Source of the DNA: Larix kaempferi
Lineage: Eukaryota; Streptophyta; Pinopsida; Pinales; Pinaceae
Length of the DNA: 64,000 bases
Direction: 5' to 3'
Assembly: GCA_027924585.1 (NCBI GenBank)
Contig: BSBM01000319.1
Location: forward strand, 7,221,001 to 7,285,000
Under the pieces are notes generated by a model, which did not search any database, was not told where the DNA came from, and saw only the letters and a program-made list of their open reading frames with translations. Shown piece by piece: positions 45,590-58,891 of the stretch. The position numbers were made by a program, and so were the translations under genes. Positions within the stretch are counted from its first letter, which is position 1, and every line of letters starts with the position of its first letter.

Positions 45590-46620
45590 GAAAAATGGTT
45601 AAATATAGTCAACCATCATCAACCATATGGTTGACCATGGTTGGTTAATAATAACGATATGATTTTATAGTCAACCCTTATGTCACCCATAATCAAGTTA
45701 TCAAAGCAATGATAGTAAACCATATGATATTAATATAAACCAAAGTAAGACAAATTCAACCATGTACAACCACCATCAACCATAGCTAACCATGGTCAGT
45801 CAGAGACAACCATCATCAACCATGGTCAAGCCCACTAAACCATAGTTAATTAGTCACCCATAGTCAACTATGGTTAACCATAGCCTACCAAAGACAACCA
45901 AACTCAACCAAACTCAACCATAGTTAACCAAATTCAACCATATACAACCAAAGTTAAAAGTTAAATAAGTTTAGTGAATGGTCAGTTGTGGCAAAAAAAA
46001 GTCAACCATGGTCGACAATAGTCAACCATCATCAACCAAATTAAATCAGTCAACCATAGACAAAAGTTAAACAAGATCAACTAATAGTCAATTACGACAA
46101 AACAAAGTCACCCTTAGCCAACCATGTGCAATTGTAGTCAATCACAGTCAATTAGTCAGCCAAAGTCAACCATAGTTAAACAAAGTCAGCAAAAGTCAAC
46201 CATGGTCAACCATAGTTAATAAAAGTCAATTATGGCTAACCAAAGTCAACCGTAGTCGAACATGGTCAAGCATGGGCATCCATAATCAAACAAAGCCAAC
46301 CATAGTTAAACAATGTACACCTTAGTCAACAAATGAAGACAAGCATGGTCAACCAAAGTCAACCATGGTCAACCATAGTCAACCACATTGAACCATATTT
46401 ACTTTATTTTTTATGTCATAATCAACCAAAGTAAAAAATGATGGTTGACCATGGTTGAATATCAATGGTTGGCCATGGTTGAACCATGTCTATGGTTAAC
46501 CATGGTTGGTCATGGTTAACCATGGCTAACCAGGGTCTACCAAAGTAAACCATGGGAAAACAAAAGTCAACCATAGCCATAAATGTTGACTTTGATTGGG
46601 TTGAGTTGACCATTATTTTT
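45590..46620. repeat. Degenerate minisatellite of TCAACCATAGT-type units
   Basis: Dozens of 8-14 bp units related to GTCAACCATAG and AACCATGGTC. Orientation switches: 45600-45650 and 46440-46560 read mostly as the complement (GGTTGACCATGG). CCATGG palindromes recur throughout. No coding potential is called. Confidence 0.88.
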
Positions 46621-46839
46621 CTTCACTTACATTTATTTAATTATTTTTAATATCAATTATTTTATTCTTGATTTATATTTAATATTAATTATTTCAATTA
46701 TTTTTAATATCAGTTATTTTATTTTTAATTTACATTTAATATCTATTATTTTACTTTTGTTTTTTTAATAACCATTATTTTACTTTTCTTTAATATTAAT
46801 TAATTGTAATATATCAAAACTTTGACTATGATTATATTA

Positions 46840-47480
46840 TATATTGGGTGTAAGCCCCGATGCACATGATTTGTTTTGATTATATAGATACTGGGTGTAA
46901 GCCCCAATGCACATGTTTTAATTTTGTTACATATATTAGGCATAAGCCCCAATGCACATGATTTGATTTTGTTATATATATATTGGGCATAGGCCCTGAT
47001 GGACACAGATTATTTTTATGTACTGGGCACAAGCCCCGATGTACTTGGTTGATTTGTATTATGTGTTGGTCACAAGCCCTAATATACTGAGATGACCTTT
47101 GTTATGTATTGTGCAGAAGTTCTTGTAATACATGATTGAATTCTATGATGTGTTGGGCATAACCCCTAGAGCACATGGGTTATAATGCTATGTGTTGATT
47201 GTAATCTCTGGAGCACATAGATAACCCTAGAAAGTAAATGATAAAATTGTTGGACATAAGCCCTGAAGCACTCCAACATGATGTTGAGCATAAGCTCTAG
47301 AGCATCGGATATTTGGCCATTGTATCGCTAAGTGTATTGTACAAATGCATCCTAGAACTAGTGTTGAGCAGAGGCTCTGGGATTGCACTAGTGTAACGCC
47401 TATTAAGAGTGTTGAGCATAAGCTCTGAATAGCACCAGGGGTTACGTCACTTATGGTGTTGAGCTTGAAAAAATCTGAAT
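46840..47480. repeat. Degenerate tandem repeat, period about 39-60 bp (GGGCATAAGCCCC core)
   Basis: Cores such as GGGTGTAAGCCCCGATGCAC recur near 46846, 46893, 46938, 46985, 47024 and 47068. They become more diverged to about 47480 (GTTGAGCATAAGCTCTG). Each core is a small inverted repeat (GGGC...GCCC). The frames at 46800-47006 and 47227-47526 are repeat artefacts. Confidence 0.85.
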
Positions 47481-47813
47481 AGCACCCATACTCATCATAT
47501 TTATTTAAATTGATTAATTGAATCATTATCTTATTCAGATGAAAGATTAAAAGACATTGCCACGAAAATGAGGTAATCGAGCATGCAAGGGAATCTAGGG
47601 TTACCTATCTTAGTTGACTGACCAAACCCACAAGAGGCCTTGTTAAAGAATTGACATAATTTAAGAAAGCATTGAATATACAAATTATGCTATATGATGC
47701 ATGAATAAGAAAAAATAAATAAATTAAATGAGTGAAGTCTATATACATATATATGAAAATATTATATGTGTGAAATTATTTGATAATAAAAGATAAAAAT
47801 ATTTTAAAAAATG

Positions 47814-47815
<2 letters not shown>

Positions 47816-47855
<40 letters not shown>
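47816..47855. repeat. (TA)n microsatellite
   Basis: About 19 uninterrupted TA dinucleotides. Confidence 0.97.
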
Positions 47856-47858
<3 letters not shown>

Positions 47859-50800
47859 ATTTTATAAACTAAATAAATAAATAAAAATTCTTTTTCTAAA
47901 CTCAAAATAATTTTAAAAGTTCAAGTTATCAGAAATTATAATTAAAAATGATCTACTAAATATATTACATATAATTCAAACTAAGAGTTAAATTCAAGAA
48001 GATATTAAAAATATTGATGTTAATTCAAGATAACAAAACTTCCCCAGTCTAAAGATCCATATAAATATAAGGGAAATAGCCAAGAGAGGGCACTCTATCT
48101 TATTATCATTCTTTATGATATTAAGAGAGAATTTTCAAATCTTGTATCACGAGGATACCAATATTAATTGTAAGAGAACAACTACTTTTTTGCCTTAGGT
48201 TCTCTAGATTTTCATGCATGCTTGAACGAGCTCAAGGGTGATCTAAGTAAGAACCAGGAATGGTTATGGATCAAAGGTTGGGAGGAACATGGCAATTCTG
48301 AGGTTATCCGATCACAATCCCACAGGTCAGCTGAGGATAATTTTTCATTAACTAGTGTCTGATGTGTGCAGGATATAAAGGAAATCCGATCAGTACATTC
48401 GAGGTAAGAATTTAAATTTGTTGTAAATCAAGCTTTTGTAGAATTATAGGCTAAAATTCATTACTATGGAAATTTCCAATATTATGCTGTAAATTTCTCC
48501 TTTCCAGATTTTCGTTAAAATTATTAACTTCTTGAATAAAGGTAGAAGTCATGGCATCACTGGGTTTAAACAATTATTTCTTAATGTTAGAGTTAACAAA
48601 ATAAACTATATTTTACCCTAGGTGTAACTGAGAGTAGTTCTCTCCCTTTTCTTTTTATAAACTTCTCTTCAGACTTTGATAAATCTTACAAACCCCAAGT
48701 CACCACTACAAAAATCGATACGTAAATAAATCTACGAAATTACCATAAGTAAACAAGTGCTTTCTAAATAAATTTACTATGCAAGCCCTGGTCCTTTTTA
48801 AGCACACGAAGTTTAGCTCTAGTAGATAGCTTGCGCTAGAGCCTTTCTTTTTATTACTCAAACATTAATTACAAAATCTTATATCCCCACAGGAGTATTG
48901 AAATCAACGACAGACATATGGGTGGTTATGCAACCCTAGATCCATCCACCAAGATTGAACTGCAGCATTCATTTAGGATTTATACACGCCCAGATTTACA
49001 TCTTTAAACAAGGCTTGTAAAACAGGAACCATGGATCAAATCCCTTTATAAAAATTATCCTAGGTCCTTAAGCACAACGAGATTAACGTTTCACCCAGGA
49101 TTGAGTTTACTTGTCGTTCCATACCAAAATTTAAATGATAGACAAATAAAACCACAAGTTTACAGAACCTTTATAACCCAAGCTTCGTGACTTAAAACAA
49201 TTCTTTCACAGCTGTCAAAAACATTGAATTTTACCTTTTGGATAGGAGACTAAATGACTGGTTCAAAATACCAGATTTCAAAAGTAACAAATACATTGTC
49301 TCTGTAACTTCTCATAATAATAAAAAAGAGTCATGTACCTACCTTTCCAAAACAAGGATTTAAAATAGAGGCGCGCCTCAGACATCTATTTATCTACTTA
49401 GTCATAAACATAGGATAGGACAAACAACGTTTTCTATCTCTGAAAATATCAATAGCAAACCCAAAATTTCCATTGATGAAATACATTGAAACAACTAGAG
49501 CTATGTTACAACTGAAAATCTCAATAAACCAAAAACAAAGCATATTTTTGTCCCATGAGTTCTCCTCTCATATAAACACAAACCCAAAATTATACACTCA
49601 AGTAGTAAATGCAACAACAACGCCAAGTTTGATAACTATACAGGCTGAGAGTTGACTTCCCTATCACCAACAAAAACGTCTATATAGGGTTATAAAATTT
49701 ATTTACACAATTTATGGACATAGTAGACATGCAAAGAAAATTACCTACGAATCCTTTAAATAGAGTATGCCTAGTAACGCTTGAGGGCTATACTTTTACC
49801 TCCTTGTACCTCCCAAGAGGAAAATTCCTTTAAACAAAAATGCAGTATAACCCATACATGTATACCCAACACTGCCAGCATACCATTCTTCGTATGAGAA
49901 GGAGAAAAGAGTATCCATGGAACTGGGCTTACCAAGGTCAATGATGTCGGTGCTCACTTGCCCCAACACTGTGCATTTTTAGTCTTGAAACGTTCAACAA
50001 AGACCACCTTCCAAGCATTCACCAACAAAGAGTTTAGTAAACAAATGCTATTTGAAATTCTACGAACTATGGTGATGCTTAAAACCAAAAAGAAGGTTTG
50101 TTTATCACCTTCATTTTCCAAACATTACAGAGTTAAGCAGAGTCATACCTTGCAAAAAATTAAATTGGTTCTTGCGCCATCATGTAGCTTGGGTAAGTGC
50201 AAACCATGAGCTCTGCTCAGGTCAAGCGCATGGTTCCTCCATAACCAGGGATCAGCTGAGAGCTCTGCTCTTACACTCACAAGACAAAACATCAAACATT
50301 GGAGGTAAGTCGAAAAGGGTAGGGTTTTACCCACTCCCCCAACGTGGTGCATTCACCATGTGGAAATCACATGGGCTGAATTAATGCCCAACCACCTCCA
50401 CTAAGGGCGAATTTTCCCTTGCCCATTCTCTATAGTAGAAGGCATACAATTCATTACGTTTGTGAGTGTTGGCTTATAATGCTTGGAACTTTAGCATATG
50501 GTAGTTTGCACCATCGTGTGCACTTAGGATCCTTTTAATCCTTAAAGGGATAACATGAGTGTTGTTGAAAGGCACCTGCAACCACATCCCACATGTCTTA
50601 GCTTTTGAAGAGTTAAGTAAGCCCAGGTTTGATGAGAACCCTCCCTACATCACACATAGTATCAACATATAAAATATATTTTTACGCACAGTCCTTTCAA
50701 CTAGAAAGATGAGGTTTTAGATGCAAAAAGTATACCTCAAACCAGTAAACAAAACATCATAATATATACACAAATAAATGTCGCAAAGTAATGATAATAT

Positions 50801-50955
50801 TTATTAGGATAGGTAAGAATTTCAACATATAAGATTTTATCCATAATTTCCCTACCCTTGAAACATGAACGTAAACATCATTATAAGTTCTAGATGATAC
50901 ATCAAACTTGCATACATTTATGAAACATTTAAATAGAGTCGAGTAGCAAATGCCT
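47856..50955. other. Region without a recognisable gene
   Basis: AT-rich with several short frames (49473-49655, 49958-50209, 50172-50384) that show no known motif. A splice-like pair (TGTGCAG near 48375, GAGGTAAG near 48405) could bound a non-coding exon of unknown origin. No retroelement landmarks are seen. Confidence 0.45.
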
Positions 50956-53900
50956 TGTTGGGCTCTAGGAATTGTCATTTATAATGATTTTATTTATATT
51001 AATTTCCCAGTCAATTATCATAATTAAATACATATATGTTCACTAAGGTTGTCTTTTACTTTGTTTTACTAATTAAAACCTTGTAGACGTGAAAGAAGCT
51101 TAATCCCTCATTTTTTATGTATTATTGCATTTACTGATCATTTTGGCACTCCATCCAACCCTTCACCCGACTCTGAGTTCTGCACTGGGTTAGCTTGCAT
51201 ATCTCTTATTGGTCCACTAAGTTTGGCTTGCCTTTGTCTTTCAGCTCTCATTGATCCCTTAATACTTTTATCTTCGTCTTCCACTTCTCGTTAGTTTTTT
51301 CGAACCTACATGTGAAAATCAAAACCAAGAATTGGTAATAAACTTGTAACAATATTTTAAATTTAAACAAATAAAAATTAATAAAATATTAAAAAGGATT
51401 ATTAGTGATATACTAATCTTTCTAAAAACATAATTTGTTTAAATCTAAAATAAAAGGAAATTACTATAAAACAAATATTGCAAACATCCATAAAATAAAA
51501 TATTTTAAGGAATGTTTAAAGTGGAAATGTATTAAGCATGGAAATTACATATTAAAAAGCCCTATTTATTAAAAATCCATATCTATTCAATATTTCATAC
51601 CATATCTATTCTTTTTAAAAACCATATCCATTCTTTTAAAAAGCATATCCATTAAACATTTCATGCCATATGAATTAAATCTCATAATGGATGATTCATT
51701 TGGTTTGTTATACATATTACAAACTAACAGACTTTTGTTTATATGCAGGTTCACATAAAAATGGAGGGCACTCATGAAATAATACATCAACGCACAATCA
51801 TGCAAATTACAAACGGATCACATGATATAGAAAACAGAACCCAACCATTATTTAAACTTGACACCCATCAATCAATTGGACAAGCAACCCAACACCAATT
51901 CAACTAGAAATTGTATTTTTGAACTAGTTTCAGTTACAGATCATTCAGATGCCCATTCAGACCTTCATTCACATTCGGACGGTCATTCAGATTGTCATTT
52001 GCACCTCCGAAATCTTGGTTCAGGTACTTAGAGGCATTTATGGCAAAAACAGAAACCTGGGTTTTGTTTGTGGTGGTCCTCTCATGCTTCTCCACCTCCA
52101 AGATTACACCTAGGTCGTTTGTTCATCTACAAGAATCACAGGGCTTTGTTGCCCAAATAAAGGAAACTGTTTGTGCATGATTTGGGGGAAAATAGCTTTT
52201 AGTTTCAGATCTGTTCCCTGCCATTAAGATGGTCTATTTTTAGATAGGTCGACCACTGAAAGGGTTGACCCTCTCTGATGTACAAACCATTATATAGACA
52301 TGCTCTTAGCCATGCTCAAAAAACGTTTTTGGGATGAAAGCCATGATTTGAATTGATAAATGGAAGCTCTGGTTCAAATTCATTTTCCTCATGCTCTTGT
52401 GACTGGTTAGTTAGTAAAGCTTTAGCCACCAATACTGGGAGTCCCCCCCAGAATTGTGTGATCATTTGTGTGGTGTATTTACATCTCTGCATTTCGTTTA
52501 GGTGAGTAATTGTGTTGTTTTCATTTTCTATGTAAAAACGTTTTTCAAATTCGAATGCTTGAATGCTGGTTTAAAATGAAAACGTTTTTAGATGTAGTGT
52601 GTGTTTGCATATTCAATTATATAGGTTTGCAGGTGTTAGGATGTTTTAATTCTGAAAATGCAGAGCTCCTCCCTTCCTCTTTTTCATGTCTCTATTTTGT
52701 TGTCTTGCATTTTCCCTTTTCAATTTATAAATCGTAGTTGCATTTAGTTTGTTGTAGCTAGACATTGAACATTGTAGCACTCCTTCCTTATCATTTACGT
52801 TTGATTTCTAGAATGGTATTTGACGTAGTTAGATGGTAAAAATTCATTTTTCTTTCTCAAACCATTTAATGCGTTTTCCTTTACTTATTTGATTGTTGTA
52901 GGGTTGTATTCCACTCATTCTAGAATTGCGTCTCTAGAGAGAGATAGAGTTGAGTTTTAAAGTCTTAATAGCTGAACCATTTCACTTTATTTCATTTTCC
53001 TTAATTAGATCATTGAATTTTGCTTTGCGTCCTTGCAGTCGTTGGAATTCACTTAGTATAATTGCCATAGGGTTTTATTACTTTAAGTATTAAATTTATA
53101 AAAGATAGGGATTGGGATTTCATAGTTTTAGACACTTAGTTAAAAAATGATTTCTGTTTTAGACAGCCATTGAATTATTTTTTTATATCATCCTTTATTT
53201 TTAGAAATTGTAGGAAGACTTTCAATTTTCCAAGTAGAAATTAAATAGTTTGCTTATGAAAAGTTTACTGTCTTGAAGAATTAGTTTGTTGATTTGTGCT
53301 TTGTTTCCAGAATAGTATTTCATCCCGTTTTATTGAATTTGAAGTTAATCAAGGAATTGCATTTCATAGGTTAATTAGTTAAGACATTTCCTTGAAGAAG
53401 TATAGCTCCTTGTTTTTCAGCAATTGAGTTTTGACTGCATAGCATAGTTGTAATTGAATTTGTCACAAGAAATAGAGTAGTATAGTTTGCCTTCGATATA
53501 GATTTATTTGCCAATATAAGCTTAGTTGTTGTTCAAGTTTCTCATAGTCATAGATAGTTTCATTTCATTAATCATTGCTTAAGTAGATAGGATTTACTTA
53601 CAAGTTGTTGAAGTCTTTTGATATATTAGAATTGCAAAGTTAGTTTAGTATTATTAATAGTTTTTACGAGTTCTTTTAGATTAGAATATTATAGCTATGT
53701 TTTCTTGTTTAGATAGTAAGTAGCTATATTTCTTGCAAGTACTCATTAATATAGATTTAGAGTTTGAAATTCAAATAGGATTACATTTATTTCTCTAGTC
53801 AGTCATTGTCTTTTGTATTTAGAATAGTGCTGAGATTCTCAAGTTTATAGATTGATTTCTTTCTTTCAGAAGCATTTCCTAAAATAGAAATTGAATTTAG

Positions 53901-54142
53901 AATCCTAGATTAATTAGTGAGTGTCATATGTAGTTGCTGAATGCAGTTCCATTTGAAGGTCTATTTGACAAGTCAATTGATAATTCAGAACCCTTACTCA
54001 ATTCTAGGTAAATTACCATCTTTAGTTTAGGCTAGGGTATTTTAATCCTTCAAACCTGCATATATAGTGTTTGCATCTCACAAGCTACCTTCCCGGGTTG
54101 ACAATTAAGTGTTGAATTAGATAGTGTATATTTTACTCAACA
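50956..54142 (+). repeat. LARD 5' LTR (3.19 kb)
   Basis: It aligns along its length with the right LTR apart from two extra blocks, about 51750-51855 and 51920-53095, which are missing there. No gene is recognised inside; the frame 51992-52180 lies in the second extra block. Confidence 0.88.
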
Positions 54143-54145
54143 TTT

Positions 54146-54163
54146 TGGCGTCGTTGCCGGGGA
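54146..54163 (+). other. LARD primer-binding site (Asp tRNA type)
   Basis: TGGCGTCGTTGCCGGGGA lies 3 bases after the LTR. It differs by one C-to-T change from TGGCGCCGTTGCCGGGGA, the site complementary to plant Asp tRNA that is used by Athila-like gypsy elements. Confidence 0.88.
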
Positions 54164-56970
54164 GGTGCTAAAGGGGTTGTAGTCTAGGTAGATAGGATGC
54201 TTTTACATTACACAACAAAGGGGAGGGGAGAACGATAAGACGAGAGGTAAGAGCATGCGCATCCACTATAGTGTGGTGCCCCAAAGCCTTGTTGTTCCTT
54301 TTTCGCACAAGTGTGTTTTTATTTTTTTGCAAATTTGAGTTTGTTTTCTTTCTTGCAATCTAGTTTTCTGCAGCCGGCGTGTTTTTATGTAGACCTGTAA
54401 GCTTGATCTCTTTTTTTTTTCCAAGTGTGTTTATCTTATATATAGGTGTGATCTATTCTTTAATTTTGCAACTAGTTCTTAATATTTAGCTTTCTTTTGG
54501 TTTGCGCAAATTTGTTTTAGGAATCTATTTTTGTAGGTAGTTTTTTATTCAAATAATTAAAATATATATCTATCTATTTGGGTGATGTAAGAACCCTAGA
54601 CACTAACCCATGTGTGAGGCAGAACCTACCAATCGATGACATGGATTCAAAGGTGCTTATTAGTATGAGAGTACTCTCTCAAATCCTAGCAGCATCTAGG
54701 ATCTCAAATTCTTAAGAAGAACATATCTTGACAGAAGTCAAGAATTTATCTACCTCTCCAGAAATAATAGAAGAGCCACAGTCCCAAGAACTACAAAATA
54801 ATTATCTTTGCAAGACTACAGAAGAAGCTGATGTATTGGGGGTTACATTTAAAGGACAGCAACAAAAAATTAAAGAGTTCTCTACATGCAAGCTGATAGA
54901 TCCATCTTGTACTCAAGAATCTGATCATCTAGGAGAAGGTGATCTGCAGGACATAATGAAGGAAGGTGAGTACCATGACTACATCAAAATCTGGTTTCAA
55001 GAAGTAACCCAACCACAATATCATTCCTTCATTTGACGCCTTCTGATGCAAAGACAAGTAAGTTGGTTGAACTTCCACATTCAGGTAATCACTGCAACAT
55101 CCTTTTCATATGTGGATACACGTATAATTTTCATCTTGCTTTGCACTCGGTTTCATTGGAAGAGTTCATATACTTGAATGAAAATGTTTTCTTTCTTCTT
55201 AGGGTAGGGAAATATGTATATAAATAAAATGCTGCATTCTTAGTTTAGGGAATAATGCAACTTCATTTTTCTTGTTTTTTTGTTCAAATAAAAGAACTAA
55301 GAAGAAGATAATGTCAATTAATAAAACCAATACAATTTTCTGTCATTATTTCTTTTCATACATGCATATTTCTGACTATAACAATTGCTCAAGACTTATT
55401 TTAAATACCACAAGGATTTGCCATAACTTTAAGGTCTATCTAATCCCTATAGGTCACTCATACATCGTAGCTTCATTTATCAAAGTTTGTTATTTAAGGA
55501 TCTTTATCACACAATAGCATAAGGGCCAATGAAATTCCTAGTTTGTGGGAAACACTACTATAACTCTATATGAAAAAGGCAAGTTTTGGGACTAGAGATA
55601 ACTTTCAATCATTCTCTTATGGCCTCATCCACTATACATTAATTAATTTTGGCCATGTCATGTCTTTGGAATAAACTAAATGCGTAGTTTATTTTTCATG
55701 CACACAACCTTTAAAAGGAAATTTATAGAATGTCCTCCAACCCATATGCCATCCCAATCCATAAAAGGTTTTCAGAGCTACCTCCCCATCCTGTTGCAAA
55801 AATAAATATATATATAAATCTCTTAAGGGTGGTGGTAAAGGCTAGTTTCTGCTATAAAAAGGGTGTAAGAGGCTAACCCGTCGGGATACTGAACAGGTCT
55901 ATTGGCAGTGGGTACTGGCCTATGGTATGACTAGGAAAACCCATCAAGGTACTGAACAGGCTCGCTGGAAATGGGGAATTCTATCTAGGGAGGATATTTC
56001 TTAGATATCAAAGTTACCCCATCGAGGTACTGAACAGGCTTGCTAGCAATGGGTTTTGACTTTGATGTCTTTCACTATGCCTAATATATATTTGTGTGTA
56101 TGAATGATATACTTGTGTAAACTCTTAAGAAGAAGCATGCATGGTTGAACAACTGGTTAAATGAACCTCATATATCTGCCATTTGAGAATGTTTGTAAGT
56201 TGCACCTAAGACCCTGTCGTCTCATTCATACTATACCTAGGATGTCACTATCATAGAAGTGGGACCCATAAACTTAGGAACCTAATGAACTCAAATGCGA
56301 AATTTGTCCATAATTACTTAAATAACAATAAACCTTTGAGAAGTAGCAGGGATGACTGGTTTCCTATAGGCTTTATAGACCATTTGTACCCTCATGTTTT
56401 CTATTTTGGGAGACATGAGGAAAATCCCCTATCATAGCTTATATGTGGTCTTCGTGAGCATAAACTGATGAATTTGCATGTATTGAAAAAGAATTGACTT
56501 AGTATGATATTGTTTGTGGTCATATAAGGAATATTTCTTTTTCTCGAAAAAGTTCTAGTTTTTAGAATATTGATGGCTTTTTAGAATTACCTGCTGAGTA
56601 TTGTTGATCTAGAGTGTCGACATAAGAGAATACAACCCAGTCTTAATTTATTCATGGCACGAGGACGTGCCATACCTTCGGTCTGGGGGAGAGTCTCAAT
56701 TTATATGGTCTTCATAAGCATGAATTATTACTAGTTGGCGAAGTTGTATGTATTAAGAAATCTTAAATAATACGAAGTTGTTTTGGTCTTCTCATAACAT
56801 AACATTAATAAAAAAAATTCTAAGTTCTAGTTTTTCATGCAGTAATAAAGTTTGCTTAGTTTTGCTAAAAGATTGCCTATAAACTATTGATGATCAAACA
56901 AGAGTTTTTGAATAAATGAAAGACCACTTCCAATTCATTCATGGCATACGAACGTGCCATACCTTTGGTC
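54164..56970 (+). other. LARD interior without gag or pol
   Basis: Only one modest frame stands out, at 54728-55036 (102 codons, acidic and Gln-rich, beginning MTEVKNLSTSPEI); it has no recognised domain and may be a gag scrap or chance. Structured repeats near 55877-56053 and a duplicated purine-tract region near 56650 are annotated separately. Confidence 0.7.
55877..56053 (+). repeat. Three-copy motif with hairpin arms in LARD interior
   Basis: CCCATCGAGGTACTGAACAGG-like motifs at 55877, 55940 and 56018 each end 35-37 bases later in ATGGG or GTGGG, so CCCAT/ATGGG arms can pair. Spacing is 63 and 78 bp. Confidence 0.8.
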
Positions 56971-56978
56971 TGGGGGAG
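56450..56978 (+). repeat. Duplicated terminal region ending in the purine tract
   Basis: Two copies of about 250-270 bp (56450-56695 and 56708-56978) both end GTGCCATACCTT(C/T)GGTCTGGGGGAG. Only the second abuts the LTR and would serve as primer. A GGCACG...CGTGCC hairpin precedes the tract in the first copy. Confidence 0.8.
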
Positions 56979-58891
56979 TGTTGGGTTCCAGGAATTGTCA
57001 TTTATAATGATTTTATTTATATTAATTTCTGAGTCAATTATCATAATTAAATACATCTATGTTCATTAAGGTCGTCTTTTACTTTGTTTTACTAATTAAA
57101 ATCTTGTAAACGTAAAAGAAGCTTAATCCCTCATTTTTGATGTATTAATGCATTTAGTGATCATTTCGGTACTCCATCGAGCCCTTCACCCGACTCTGAG
57201 TTCTGCACTGGGTTTGATTGCATATCTCTTATTAGTTCACTAAGTTTGGCTTGCCTTTGTCTTTCGGCTCTCATTGATCCTGTAATACCTTTATCTTCGT
57301 CTTCCACTTCTCATTAGTCCTGTCAAATCTATATGTGAAAATCAAAACCACGAATTAATGATAAGCTTATAACAATATTTTAGATTTAAACAAATAAAAA
57401 TTAATTAAATATTAAAAAGAATTATTATTGATATATTAATCTTTTTAAAAACATAATTTGTTTAAATCTAAAATAAAAGGAAATTAGTATAAAACAAAAT
57501 ACTGCAAACATCCATAAAATAAACTATTTTGAGGAATGTTTAAAGTGGAAATGTATTACGCATGGAAATTACATATTAAAAAGTCCTATTCATTAAAAAG
57601 CCATATCCATTCAACGTTTCATACCATATCTATTCTTTTAAAAACCATATCCATTCTTTTAAAAAGCATATCCATTAAACGTTTCATGCCATATGAATTA
57701 AATCTCATAATTGATGATTCATTTGGTTTGTTATACATATTACAAACTAAGAGACTTTTGTTTATATGCAGGTTTAACCTGGCATCCAACAATCAATTGG
57801 ACAAACAACTCAGCACCAATTCAACCAGAAATCGGATTTTTGAATTTATAAAAGATAGGGTTTGGGATTTCATAGTTTTAGACACTTAGTTAAAAAATGA
57901 TTTCTGTTTTAGACAGCCATTGAATTATGTTTGTAGATCAGCCTTTATTTTTAGAAACTGTAGGAAGCCTTTCAATTTGCCAAGTAGAAATTAAATAGTT
58001 TGCATATGAAAAGTTTACTGTCTTGAAGAATTAATTTGTTGATTTATGCTTGTTTCCATAATAATATTTCATCCCGTTTTATTGAATTTGAAGTTAATCA
58101 TGGAATTGCATTTCATAGGTTAATTAGTTAGGACATTTCCTTGAAGAAGTATAGCTCCTTGTTTTTCAGCAATTGAGTTTTGATTACATAGCATAGTTGT
58201 AATTGAATTTGTCACAAGAAATAGAGTAGTATAGTTTTCCTTTGATATAGATTTATTTACCAATATAAGCTTAGTTGTTGTTCAAGTTTCTCATAGTCAT
58301 AGATAGTTTCATTTCATTAATCATTGCTTAAGTAAATAGGATTTACTTACAAGTTGTTGAAGTCTTTTTCTAGATTATAATTGCAAAGTTAGTTTAGTAT
58401 TATTAATAGCTTTTACGAATTCTTTTACATTAGAATATTATAGCTTTGTTTTCTTGTTTAGCTAGTAAGTAGCTAGATTTCTTGCAAGTACTCATTAATA
58501 TAGATTTAGAGTTTGAAATTCAAATAGGATTACATTTATTTATCTAGTTAGTAATTGTCTTTTGTATTTAGGGTAGTGTTGAGATCCTCAAGTTTATATA
58601 TTAATTTCCTTTTTTCAAAAGCATTTCCTAGTGGTAGAAATTGAATTTAGAATCCTAGATTAATTAGTGAGTGTCATATGTAGTGTCTGAATGCAGTTCC
58701 ATTTGAAGGTCTGTTTGATAAGTCGATTGATAGTTCAAAACCCTTACTCAATTCTAAGTAAATTACCAGCTTTAGGTTAGGCTGGGTAGTTTAAGCCTTC
58801 AATACTGCACATATAGTGTTTGCATCTCATAAGCTACCTTCCAGGAATGACAATTAAGTGTTGAATTATATAGTGTATATTTTACTCAACA
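56979..58891 (+). repeat. LARD 3' LTR (1.91 kb, internally deleted)
   Basis: Same termini as the 5' LTR but shorter because blocks of about 105 and 1,176 bp are absent, at about 57773 and 57845. The frame 57536-57889 spans LTR sequence and is not a gene. Confidence 0.88.

Larger units (their letters stand above)
50956..58891 (+). mobile_element. Long-LTR non-autonomous gypsy derivative (LARD-like, 7.9 kb)
   Basis: A 3,187-bp left LTR and 1,913-bp right LTR begin TGTTGGG and end TTTACTCAACA. An Asp-tRNA-type primer site follows the left LTR and a TGGGGGAG purine tract touches the right LTR. Flanks TGCCT (50951-50955) and TGCAT (58892-58896) match at 4 of 5 positions. The 2.8-kb interior has no gag or pol. 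Very long LTRs, an Asp primer and a non-coding interior fit a large retrotransposon derivative, probably of the Athila-type gypsy group; the lineage is inference. Confidence 0.9.

Noticed and set aside
45590-47480. Possible CRISPR-like or regulatory repeat array
   Set aside because: Units are degenerate and contiguous with no unique spacers of fixed length; this is a plant minisatellite pattern.
57536-57889. 117-codon ORF
   Set aside because: Lies wholly within the LARD 3' LTR and spans the deletion junction; the homologous left LTR does not keep the frame.
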